Of a stretch of 64,000 nt of DNA, positions 30,435 to 38,667 are shown piece after piece. Position numbers and translations under genes: made by a program. The DNA is from Bog-473 sp963764305 (GTDB taxonomy: Bacteria > Actinomycetota > Acidimicrobiia > Acidimicrobiales > RAAP-2): the NCBI GenBank assembly GCA_963764305.1, contig CAVXSD010000006.1, forward strand, positions 434,001-498,000, given 5' to 3'. The notes under the pieces were generated by a model. The model was not told the origin of the DNA. It saw nothing but the letters and a program-made list of their open reading frames with translations, and ran no database searches. Numbering within the stretch: position 1 is the first letter of the stretch; each line of letters begins with the position of its first letter.

Positions 30435-32030
30435 TCAGGGCCCCGAGGTGGCGTACTCGGTGAGGTTCATCGGCTCGTAGTAGAGCCTCGGGTGGCTGGT
30501 CACGACGTTGCGCCCGCCGCCGCCGTTCTTGGTGGCCGTGTTCAGGAGGTCGGTGGCGATCGTCTCGCACTTCACCCCGAAGGTCTGGTACATCGACATC
30601 CAGGCCAGCCAGACGTGGCGACCGGCGCCGGCCTTGTGGACCACGTCGTCGGCGAAGGCATTGGGGTCGGCCCCGTGCACCGTATCGGCGTAGTCCACCC
30701 AGTCGACGATCTGCGGCCCGGTGCGCCGCGGGAACGTGACCATGGTGTACTGCGACGGGTCCTGGATCTGCCGGTAGACCGACGGGCCCAGTTGGTCGGG
30801 GCAGAAGGCGATGATGTCGCCCGGCTTCGCCTGCGTGTTGATGGCCGCCGCCACGGCGTTGGCCTGAGTCCGCTGCGTGGTCACGTTCTGGGCCGAGGAC
30901 ACCAGGCCGGCCGCGACCGCCAGCCCGACCACGACGACGCGGACCTTCGGGTTGAGCAGGGTCGTGGTCCCCAGCGCGACGAGGAGGAGGAACGGCAGGA
31001 AGACCACGGCCGCGTAGCGCGAGAGAACGCGCTGGCCGTGATGATGCCGCCGGCGATGGCAGCGAAGAGGGTCCCGAGCACGACGAAGCCGAGACTCCGC
31101 GCCCGGGGGCGCGTGCGCAGGTCGAGCTCGATGATGCGGCCGCTCCGGCCCAGACCGAACACCGCCAGCGCCAGCATGGCGAAGTAGATGACCGCCAGGA
31201 GGCGGCCTTGGTTGGTTCCGGTCTGCAGCGTGGAACCCTGGTTGTCGGTGAAGCCCGTGAGGGCGTTGATCACGGCGGAGAAGTTGGGGGGTGCGGCCCA
31301 GGGCGTCCCGGTGTGCTTGGTCTGGAACAGGAACGTCGGCAGCCAGGGCACGAACAGCAGGCAGCCCGCCGCCACGGCGATCAGCGCGGCCCAGGGTGCG
31401 GTTTCGGGGTGCCCGCGCCGGCGGGTGCGCACGATCGACACGACGAGCCAGATGCCGACGAGGCCCACGAGGTAGATGGACCAGTACTGCGAGTAGAGCA
31501 GCGCCGCCGTGACCACGGCGACCGCAATGAGGTTGCCCGGCCGGGGTGTCGACACCGCCCGGGCCAGGGCGAGGAACCCGCAGCCGGTCAGGAGGATGAC
31601 CAGCGCGTACATGCGGGACTCCGTCGCGTAGTAGACGGCGAAGGGCGCGCTCGGCCAGGAGCACCAGCATCGTCCAGGCCACCGCCCGGCCACCGAGACG
31701 CCTCCCGCAGAACCAGCCGACCGGCAACGTGAGGACGGCGAACAGGCCCGACAGGGCCCGCACGGCGCTGTTCGACTGCCCGAAGAGCAACATCCAGAAG
31801 TGGAGGAGGTAGTAGTAGAGGGGAGGGGCGCCGTCGTGCTTCAGCGCGTCGGGGATCTCGTGCAGCGGCAGGCGGGCGACGTCGACGGTCAGGGCCTCGT
31901 CGAGCCAGAGGCCCGATCGGGTCCAGAAGCGCAGGAGCAGCCCGGCCGCAACCACCAACGCCACGGCCACGCCGGCGACCAGGCGCGTCCGACCAGTGAG
32001 AGTAGGAACCTCCTCGGGCATGGGCCGCAT
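30435..32030 (-). CDS. GT39-like membrane glycosyltransferase with two compensating frameshifts
   Basis: A GT-C protein of about 530 residues when read through two indels. The N-terminus has LLLRFWTRSGLWLDEALTVDVARLPL (the D-E pair of the catalytic loop) and HDGAPPLYYYLLHFW. Near 31653 the frame shifts: after LVLLA the other frame gives SAPFAVYYATESRMYALV. Near 31036 it shifts back, giving VLSRYAAVVFLPFLLLVALG. All three parts are well conserved and hydrophobic, so the breaks are probably sequence errors. The C-terminal 200 residues form an extracytoplasmic domain. ATG at 32030 is preferred; another ATG lies nine bases in. Confidence 0.78.
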   Translation of the reverse strand: MRPMPEEVPTLTGRTRLVAGVAVALVVAAGLLLRFWTRSGLWLDEALTVDVARLPLHEIPDALKHDGAPPLYYYLLHFWMLLFGQSNSAVRALSGLFAVLTLPVGWFCGRRLGGRAVAWTMLVLLAERALRRLLRDGVPHVRAGHPPDRLRVPRPGPGGVDTPAGQPHCGRRGHGGAALLAVLVHLPRGPRRHLARRVDRAHPPARAPRNRTLGRADRRGGGLPAVRALAADVPVPDQAHRDALGRTPQLLRRDQRPHGLHRQPGFHAADRNQPRPPPGGHLLRHAGAGGVRSGPERPHHRARPAHAPPGAESRLRRARDPLRCHRRRHHHGQRVLSRYAAVVFLPFLLLVALGTTTLLNPKVRVVVVGLAVAAGLVSSAQNVTTQRTQANAVAAAINTQAKPGDIIAFCPDQLGPSVYRQIQDPSQYTMVTFPRRTGPQIVDWVDYADTVHGADPNAFADDVVHKAGAGRHVWLAWMSMYQTFGVKCETIATDLLNTATKNGGGGRNVVTSHPRLYYEPMNLTEYATSGP

Positions 32031-32128
32031 GGTAGGACAATGGGCTAAAGGTCTAGGATCATCCGCCGCCGGGGGAGGTCGGCGCGGGGCGTAGGGAACA
32101 GGCACAGGGAAGGGGGGAAAGGGGCACC

Positions 32129-33076
32129 GTGACCCGGTACATCATCAAGCGGTTGGTCCTACTCGTCGTCATCATCATCTTCGTGTCGATTGCCGCGTTC
32201 TTCCTCGTCCACCTTCTCCCCGGCAATCCCACCAACACCATCCTCGGGCCCAACGCCACGCCGCAGAACGTGGCCACGCTCAACCGCGAGCTGGGCCTCA
32301 ACAAGCCCCTGTGGCAGCAGTACTTCATCTGGATCGGTCACGTCTTCCAGGGCAACCTGGGCCAGTCCTACACGACGCACCAGTCGACGACGACCATCAT
32401 CTCCCAGTCGTTCCCCATCGACCTCGAGCTGATCATCTTCTCCCAGATCCTCGCCTTCGCCGTCGCCTTCCCCATGGCGATGCACTCGGCGCGCAAGCCC
32501 AACAAGCTGTTCGACCAGGCGTCCAACAGCACGACCTTCGCCATGCTGGCGCTCCCGCCCTTCGTCATCGCGCCGGTCCTGGTGCTGATCTTCGCCGTGC
32601 ACTGGCACGTGTTCCCGGGCCCGGCCTCCTACGTCCCGCTGACCCAGGCCTTCTGGTCGAACATCCACACCATGTTGCTGCCCTCGATCGTGCTGGCGCT
32701 CGGGGGGATCGTCGTCTACTTCCGGCTCCTGCGCAACGACCTGATCTCCACGCTGCAGGAGGACTTCATCACCATGGCCCGCTCGAAGGGTCTCTCCGAC
32801 CGGCGCATCATGTGGCGCCACGCCCTGCGGCCCTCCTCCATCTCGCTCCTGGCCTCGGCCGGCGTCACCATCGGCAGCCTGATCGCCGGCACGTTCATCG
32901 TCGAGCTCCTGTTGCAGATGCCGGGCTTGGGGTATCAGCTCATCTCGGCCGTCAACCAGGACGACTACACCGTCGTGCAGGGCATCACCCTGTTCGTGGC
33001 CGTGGCCATCGTGCTCGTCAACTTCATCTTCGACTTCCTGTTCACCATCGTCGATCCGAGGATTGCCCGTGAGTAG
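32129..33076 (+). CDS. oligopeptide/dipeptide ABC transporter permease (DppB/OppB type)
   Basis: An inner-membrane permease of 315 residues with six predicted spans. The N-terminal signature YIIKRLVLLVVIIIFVSIAAFFLVHLLPGNP and the cytoplasmic EAA loop DFITMARSKGLSDRRIMWRHALRPS match the DppB family. The GTG start follows a purine-rich GGGGGAAAGGGG site. It is the first gene of a plus-strand operon with a second permease and two ATPases. A TAGGAT hexamer at 32054-32059 may be its -10 element. No substrate-binding protein gene is found beside it. Confidence 0.92.
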   Translation: MTRYIIKRLVLLVVIIIFVSIAAFFLVHLLPGNPTNTILGPNATPQNVATLNRELGLNKPLWQQYFIWIGHVFQGNLGQSYTTHQSTTTIISQSFPIDLELIIFSQILAFAVAFPMAMHSARKPNKLFDQASNSTTFAMLALPPFVIAPVLVLIFAVHWHVFPGPASYVPLTQAFWSNIHTMLLPSIVLALGGIVVYFRLLRNDLISTLQEDFITMARSKGLSDRRIMWRHALRPSSISLLASAGVTIGSLIAGTFIVELLLQMPGLGYQLISAVNQDDYTVVQGITLFVAVAIVLVNFIFDFLFTIVDPRIARE

Positions 33077-33992
33077 CGTCAGCCTGACCCACCCCACCAA
33101 CGAGGCCTTCGCCGACATCAAGGAGGAGATCCAGGCCGAGGAGGCGGCCGACTACACCAAGAAGAAGCTCGGCGTGTTCTTCTGGATCTGCGCCGGCTGG
33201 ATCGTCCTGGTCGCGCTGGCGGCCACCTTCGCCAGCCTGCTGCCCCTGCCCAACCCCACCCTGGGCAACTACAACAGCGTGCAGAACGCGGGCCCTGGGT
33301 GGGGTCACCTCCTCGGCACCGACGACCTCTACCGCGACATCTTCAGCCGCCTGGTCTACGGGGCGCGGGTCTCCCTGGTGGTCGGCTTCGGCGGCGCATT
33401 GATCGGCCTGGTGGTCGGCGGCATCCCCGCCATGATCTCGGCCTACCGGCGGGGGCGGATCGACACGGCCCTCAACACCGGCTCCTACGTCGTGCTGGCC
33501 TTCCCCGCCATCGTCGCCGTCATTGCGATCGTGGACTTCTGGGGCAAGTCGTTGTTCAAGATCACGCTGGTCATCGGCCTGTTCGCCGCGCCGCTGATCT
33601 TCCGCGTGGTCCGGGCCTCGACCTTGTCGTACGCCACCCGGGACTTCGTGCAGGCCGCCAAGGCGCTGGGCGCCAGCGACACGCGGATCCTCACCCGCGA
33701 GATCCTGCCCAACATCATGCCGACCATCGTGTCCTTCGGCCTCATCGCCGTGGCCACCATCATCGTCCTGGAGGGCTCGTTGGCCTTCCTCGGGCTCTCG
33801 GTATCACCGCCCACGCCCAGCTGGGGCAACATGCTCAACGAGGGATCGACCCTGCTGACCGGCGCCAAGGGGCAGACCAACCCCTGGTTGGTCATCTTCC
33901 CGGCCGCCGCCATGTTCACGCTGCTCATCAGCCTCAACGTGGTGGCCGACAAGCTGCGGGCGTACTTCGACGTGTCGGAGATCAAGCTGTGA
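33069..33992 (+). CDS. oligopeptide/dipeptide ABC transporter permease (DppC/OppC type)
   Basis: The partner permease, about 307 residues. It has the N-terminal cytoplasmic extension, one span, then the LLGTDDLYRDIFSRLVYGARVSLVVGF entry motif of DppC proteins and the EAA loop DFVQAAKALGASDTRILTREILPN. The GTG at 33069 overlaps the upstream permease stop, so the genes are coupled; a TTG six bases earlier is also in frame. It pairs with the preceding permease to form the channel. Confidence 0.92.
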   Translation: MSSVSLTHPTNEAFADIKEEIQAEEAADYTKKKLGVFFWICAGWIVLVALAATFASLLPLPNPTLGNYNSVQNAGPGWGHLLGTDDLYRDIFSRLVYGARVSLVVGFGGALIGLVVGGIPAMISAYRRGRIDTALNTGSYVVLAFPAIVAVIAIVDFWGKSLFKITLVIGLFAAPLIFRVVRASTLSYATRDFVQAAKALGASDTRILTREILPNIMPTIVSFGLIAVATIIVLEGSLAFLGLSVSPPTPSWGNMLNEGSTLLTGAKGQTNPWLVIFPAAAMFTLLISLNVVADKLRAYFDVSEIKL

Positions 33993-35003
33993 GCGGACGC
34001 CGGCTGCTCGAGGTGGAGGACCTCAACGTCTCCTTCGCCACCAGCCGCGGCCCGCTGCGGGCGGTTCAGGGCGTGTCGCTCACGCTCGACCAGGGCAAGA
34101 CGCTCGGGATCGTCGGCGAGTCCGGCTCGGGCAAGACGGTGTTGTCCCGGGCCATCATGGGGCTCCTGCCGCCGTCGACGACCACGCAGACGGGCTCGGT
34201 CCGCTACGACGGCACCGAGATACTCAACGCGCCGAACGACGAACTGCGCAAGCTCTGGAGCACGCACATCGCCATGGTGTTCCAGGACCCCATGACCTCG
34301 CTCAACCCGGTGCAGCGGATCGGCCACCAGATCACCGAGCCGCTCAAGATCCACCTCAAGCTCTCCAAGGGCGAGGCGAAGGAGACGGCACTGTCCCTCC
34401 TCATGCAGGTGGGCATCCCCTCCCCGGTCGAGCGCTACGAGGCCTACCCGGCGCAGCTCTCCGGCGGCATGCGCCAGCGCGTCATGATCGCCATCGCCCT
34501 GGCGTGCGCCCCTCGCCTCCTCATGGCGGACGAGCCCACCACCGGGCTCGACGTCACCGTGCAGGCCCAGATCCTCGACCTGCTGGGCCAGCTGCAGCGC
34601 GATCCGCGACATGGCCATGATCCTGGTCACGCACGACCTCGGGGTGGTCGCCACGCGCACCGACGAGATCATCGTCATGTACGCCGGCAACGTCGTCGAG
34701 CGGGCACCGACGAACGTGCTCTTCAAGAGCATGGCCATGCCCTACACCGAGGCGCTGCTCAAGTCCACGCCACGCATCGCGGAGCCGAGTCACACCCGGT
34801 TGACCGCGATCGAGGGACGGCCCCCGGACCTGCTCAACCCGCCACCCGGCTGCCCCTTCTCGCCCCGCTGCCCCTACGCGCAGGCCAAGTGCCACCGGGA
34901 GAAGCCCCCGCTGGTGGAGGCCGCGCCGGGGCACAGCTACGCATGCTGGTTCCCCCTGACGACGGCGGACCCGGTGCTGCGGCCCGATCCGGTGCCGGTA
35001 TGA
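33989..35003 (+). CDS. oligopeptide ABC transporter ATP-binding protein (DppD/OppD), frameshifted
   Basis: ABC ATPase of about 337 residues when one indel is corrected. Walker A GESGSGKT, Q-loop FQDPMTSLNP, signature LSGGMRQR and Walker B LLMADEPTTGLD are in the first frame. Near 34604, between the D-loop and the H-loop, one extra base shifts the frame; the H-loop ILVTHDLGVVA and the C-terminal oligopeptide-type Cys motif CPFSPRCPYAQAKC continue in the next frame to 35003. GTG at 33989 overlaps the permease stop (GTGA) and the 35003 stop overlaps the next start (ATGA). Confidence 0.88.
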
Positions 35004-35989
35004 CCGACACCGCGGTGGAGACGTCGGCCGTGGCCACCGAGCCCCTCCTGTCCGTCGAGGACCTGCACGTCTCGTTCAGCCGCGGCAACGTGACCGTGCA
35101 GGCCGTGGCGGGCGTCAGCTTCTCCATGCGCCACGGCGAGACACTGGGCCTCGTCGGCGAGTCGGGGTGCGGCAAGACGACGACCGGCCGCGCCGTCGTC
35201 CAGGTGGAGAAGGCCACCTCGGGCAAGATCCACTTCGGCGAGATCGAGCTGACGGCGCTCAGCCGCGGCGACCTGCGCACGCTCCGCACCCAGGTGCAGA
35301 TGATCTTCCAGGACCCGATCTCCTCTCTGAACCCCCGCCGCCGGGTCGTCGACATCGTGTCCGAGCCGCTGACCATCTGGAAGATCGGCACCAAGGCGGA
35401 ACGGGTCGCCGCGGCCAACGCCATGCTGGACCAGGTCGGCATCGACCCCTTCGTCAACGGCTCCCGGCGTCCCCGCGAGTTCTCCGGGGGCCAGTGCCAG
35501 CGCATCAGCATCGCCCGCGCCCTGGTCATGAAGCCAAAGCTGCTGGTCTGCGACGAGATCGTGTCCGCCCTCGACGTCTCGGTCCAGGCGCAGATCCTGA
35601 ACCTGCTGCAGGATCTGAAGGAGGAGTACGACCTGACGATCCTCTTCATTGCCCACGACCTGGCCGTCGTCAAGAACGTGAGCGACCGGGTGGCCGTGAT
35701 GTACCTCGGGCGCCTCTGCGAGATCGCGCCGTCGGACCTCCTCTACGAGGCGCCGGCGCACCACTACACGGCGGCCCTGCTCGCCTCGGCGGTGGAGCCG
35801 GACCCCGAGGCGCCCCGCACGACGGCCGCGCTGACGGGAGAGCCGCCCAGCCCGATCAACCCTCCGTCGGGCTGCCGCTTCCGCACCCGCTGCCCACGGG
35901 CCGAGGCCCGCTGCGCCGAGGAGGTCCCCGAGATGCGGGAGCTCGCGCCCGGCCACCAGGTGGCCTGCCACTTCCCGATCGGCAGTTGA
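35000..35989 (+). CDS. oligopeptide ABC transporter ATP-binding protein (DppF/OppF)
   Basis: The second ATPase, 329 residues. Walker A GESGCGKTT, Q-loop FQDPISSLNPRRR, signature FSGGQCQRI, Walker B LLVCDEIVSALD and H-loop FIAHDLAVV are all present, followed by the oligopeptide-type C-terminal cysteines CRFRTRCPRAEARC. The E-I pair in the Walker B segment differs from the usual E-P, a variant seen in some OppF proteins. It overlaps the upstream ATPase and the downstream ATP-grasp gene, so the five genes form one coupled unit. Confidence 0.93.
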   Translation: MTDTAVETSAVATEPLLSVEDLHVSFSRGNVTVQAVAGVSFSMRHGETLGLVGESGCGKTTTGRAVVQVEKATSGKIHFGEIELTALSRGDLRTLRTQVQMIFQDPISSLNPRRRVVDIVSEPLTIWKIGTKAERVAAANAMLDQVGIDPFVNGSRRPREFSGGQCQRISIARALVMKPKLLVCDEIVSALDVSVQAQILNLLQDLKEEYDLTILFIAHDLAVVKNVSDRVAVMYLGRLCEIAPSDLLYEAPAHHYTAALLASAVEPDPEAPRTTAALTGEPPSPINPPSGCRFRTRCPRAEARCAEEVPEMRELAPGHQVACHFPIGS

Positions 35990-36909
35990 GCGCCCCCGCC
36001 CCGGGCGGGACAGCGGGTCGGCCCCTGGTCGCCGCGGCGTCCTGCGCCCGACTCCCGGACCTGCACGATGACTGGCCGCTTCTCCGCGCCGCCCTCGCCG
36101 ACGCGGGCGTCGACGCGGTCACGGCCGTCTGGAACGACCCCGCCGTCGACTGGTCCGCCTTCGACCTCGTGCTGGCCAACGGCGCCTGGGACAACATCCA
36201 TCACGTCGCCGGGTTCCTCGCCTGGGCGGAGGGCGTGGCCGCCGCCGGCGTGCCGGTCCACAACTCGCCGGCGACGTTGCGCTGGAACATCGACAAGCAC
36301 TACCTGCGGGACCTGGAGGGCGCCGGCGTCCCGACGGTGCCGACGGTCTGGGTGGAGCCTGCGGGCGGTTCCCCCGACCTCTCCTCGCTGACCATGCCGG
36401 GAGGAGAGGTCGTGGTCAAGCCGTCGGTGTCCGGTGGTGGCTACCGCACGGCGCGCTACGAGCGCCACGAGCACGACGCGGCCCGGGCGCACGTGCGCGA
36501 GCTCCTCGCCGCCGGGCGCACCGCCATGATCCAGCCTTACGAGCCGCGGGTCGATGCCGAGGGCGAGACCGCGCTCATCTACCTGGGCGGCATCTTCAGC
36601 CACGCGGCGCACAAGGACCCGATGATCCGTCGCGGCGAGGGCCCCACCGACAGCCTGATCGAGAACCAGGTGGTCACGGGTGCGGTGGCGACGGCCGCCC
36701 AGCTGGCGGTGGCGGCCCGCGCCCTGGCGGCGGCCGAGGACCTCTTCGGCCCCACCACCTACGCCCGCGTCGACATGGTGGAGACGGTGCACGACGGGCC
36801 GGCCCTGCTCGAGCTCGAGCTGCTCGACCCCGCGCTGTTCCTCACGCTCCACCCCGAGGGCGCGGTGGCGCTGGCCCGCCTGCTGGCCGCGCCGTTCGGA
36901 ACCAGCTGA
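35986..36909 (+). CDS. ATP-grasp domain protein
   Basis: A protein of about 307 residues resembling ATP-grasp ligases of the RimK/glutathione-synthetase type. The central ATP-binding lysine region EVVVKPSVSGGGYRT and the metal-binding C-terminal part (YARVDMVE, LLELELLDPALFL) are recognisable; the N-terminal pre-ATP-grasp part contains DLVLANGAWDNIH. It would join a carboxylate to an amine or thiol, substrate unknown. The likely start is a TTG at 35986 that overlaps the ATPase stop as TTGA; no ATG or GTG is suitably placed. Its coupling to a peptide-type transporter suggests a peptide- or amino-acid-linked role. Confidence 0.78.
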   Translation: MSAPAPGGTAGRPLVAAASCARLPDLHDDWPLLRAALADAGVDAVTAVWNDPAVDWSAFDLVLANGAWDNIHHVAGFLAWAEGVAAAGVPVHNSPATLRWNIDKHYLRDLEGAGVPTVPTVWVEPAGGSPDLSSLTMPGGEVVVKPSVSGGGYRTARYERHEHDAARAHVRELLAAGRTAMIQPYEPRVDAEGETALIYLGGIFSHAAHKDPMIRRGEGPTDSLIENQVVTGAVATAAQLAVAARALAAAEDLFGPTTYARVDMVETVHDGPALLELELLDPALFLTLHPEGAVALARLLAAPFGTS

Positions 36910-36936
36910 GCGACGACCGAGCGACGACCTGAGCAA

Positions 36937-36951
36937 CGCCCCGTGGGGGCG
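36937..36951. terminator. short GC hairpin between convergent genes
   Basis: CGCCCC and GGGGCG form a perfect six-base stem around a three-base loop in the 102-base gap between the convergent ATP-grasp and rpsA genes. No U-tract follows. It may end transcription from either side, but the evidence is only structural. Confidence 0.35.
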
Positions 36952-37011
36952 CGGTGCGCCGGGTGCGCTGCACCCCGACGAGCGGCTGATCCGAACGGAG
37001 TGGAGGAGGGC

Positions 37012-38490
37012 TCAGCCCTCCGGAGCGGCCTCCGCCTGCGCGGCGGGAGCCTCGGCCGCCACCGCGGCCTCGGGCGCAGAAGCCTCACCCTCGACTGCAG
37101 CTTCTACAGAACCCTCGACGGGAGCTTCACCAGTGGTGCCCGGGATGTCGTTCCCGTCCTCGTCCTTGACGGGCACCACGTGCGTGCCGGTCTGCTCGGC
37201 GAAGTCGGCCCAGGCCGCCTGGGCCTCGGTCTCGGGGGTGAACTCGCCCTCGGCGTAGTCGAAGCCGATGTAGTTGCCCTCGTCGTCGTAGGCGTGTTCG
37301 CCGAAGGCCTCGCGGTACTCCTCGGAGACCTCGCCACCCTCGGCCGCCTGCTTGATCGACAGCGAGATACGGCGGCGCTGCAGGTCGATGTCGATGATCT
37401 TGACCCACAGCTCTTCGCCCGGAGTGACCACCTGCTCGGGCAGCTCGACGTGGTGCACGGCCATCTCCGAGATGTGGACCAGCCCCTCGATGCCGTCACC
37501 CACCTGGACGAAGGCGCCGAAGGGCACCAGCTTGGTGATGCGGCCGTAGACGAGTTGGCCGACGGCGTGACTGTCGGCGAACTCCTGCCAGGGGTCGGAC
37601 TGCGTTGCCTTGAGCGAGAGCGAGATGCGCTCCTTGTCGAGGTCCACGTCGAGCACCTCGACCTCGATCTCGTCGCCCACCGACACCACCGACGACGGAT
37701 GGTCGACGTGCTTCCAGCTGAGCTCGGACACGTGCACGAGGCCGTCCATGCCGCCGAGGTCCACGAAGGCACCGAAGTTGACCACCGACGACACCACACC
37801 CTTGCGGCGCTCGCCCGGCTTGAGGTTCGCCAGGAAGTCCCCCCGCTGCTCCTTCTGGGCCTCTTCCAGCCAGGCCCGGCGCGACAGCACGACGTTGTTG
37901 CGGTTGCGATCGAGCTCGATGATCTTCGCCTCGATGACCTTGCCCACGTAGGGCTGCAGCTCGCGCACACGGCGCAGCTCGACCAGGGAGGCGGGCAGGA
38001 AGCCGCGCAGGCCGATGTCGACGATGAGACCGCCCTTGACGACCTCGATCACCGGGCCCGACACCATCTCGCCGTTGTTCTTCTTCTCCTCGATCGTCGT
38101 CCACGCCCGCTCGTACTGCGCGCGCTTCTTGGACAGGACGAGCCGCCCCTCCTTGTCCTCTTTCTGGAGCACGAGCGCCTCGACGTGGTCGCCGAGCGAC
38201 ACGATCTCGGAAGGGTCGACGTCGTTGCGGATGGAGAGCTCGCGGGCGGGGATGACCCCTTCGGACTTGAAGCCGATGTCGAGGAGGACCTCGTCGCGGT
38301 CGATCTTGACGACCGTCCCCTCGATCACGTCGCCATCGTCGAACTCGATGATGGAGTCACCCATCGCCTTTTCGAGATCGGCGTCCCCCAGGTCGTCGTC
38401 GACGATGGTGCGCGGGGTGTAGTTCCCCTCGGCGTCGAAGCTCCCCATCGCTTCGGGGGAGAGGAGGGAGGTGCGTGGTGCGTCAGCCAT
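37012..38490 (-). CDS. rpsA: 30S ribosomal protein S1
   Basis: Ribosomal protein S1 of about 492 residues with four S1 RNA-binding domains; for example GDVIEGTVVKIDRDEVLLDIGFKSEG, GPVIEVVKGGLIVDIGLRGFLPAS, GVVSSVVNFGAFVDLGGMDGLVHVSELSW and GRITKLVPFGAFVQVGDGIEGLVHISE. It helps mRNA bind the 30S subunit. The C-terminus has an acidic, Ala/Glu-rich tail. The ATG at 38490 (MADAPRTSLL) follows AAGGAG-type purines. It lies downstream of polA, as in other actinobacteria, but coaE is not next to it. Confidence 0.95.
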   Translation of the reverse strand: MADAPRTSLLSPEAMGSFDAEGNYTPRTIVDDDLGDADLEKAMGDSIIEFDDGDVIEGTVVKIDRDEVLLDIGFKSEGVIPARELSIRNDVDPSEIVSLGDHVEALVLQKEDKEGRLVLSKKRAQYERAWTTIEEKKNNGEMVSGPVIEVVKGGLIVDIGLRGFLPASLVELRRVRELQPYVGKVIEAKIIELDRNRNNVVLSRRAWLEEAQKEQRGDFLANLKPGERRKGVVSSVVNFGAFVDLGGMDGLVHVSELSWKHVDHPSSVVSVGDEIEVEVLDVDLDKERISLSLKATQSDPWQEFADSHAVGQLVYGRITKLVPFGAFVQVGDGIEGLVHISEMAVHHVELPEQVVTPGEELWVKIIDIDLQRRRISLSIKQAAEGGEVSEEYREAFGEHAYDDEGNYIGFDYAEGEFTPETEAQAAWADFAEQTGTHVVPVKDEDGNDIPGTTGEAPVEGSVEAAVEGEASAPEAAVAAEAPAAQAEAAPEG

Positions 38491-38667
38491 GGTGAAGCTC
38501 CTTGCGGCAGGTGCGACTTGCACCCGCAGGACCGCGCCGGGGTCAGTTCGAGGAATACGGATTGCGCCGCCACCGGTGCCGGCGGGCAAGGCCTGCCAGC
38601 GTATCAGCTGCTCAGGAGGGATCTGACCCGCCGCTCGGCCGCCGGTGGCCGGTAGGCCCCCGGGCGG

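Noticed and set aside
34561..34620. Programmed ribosomal frameshifting in the OppD-like gene
   Set aside because: No slippery heptamer or downstream stimulatory structure is evident, and similar indels occur in unrelated genes of the window, so an assembly error is simpler.
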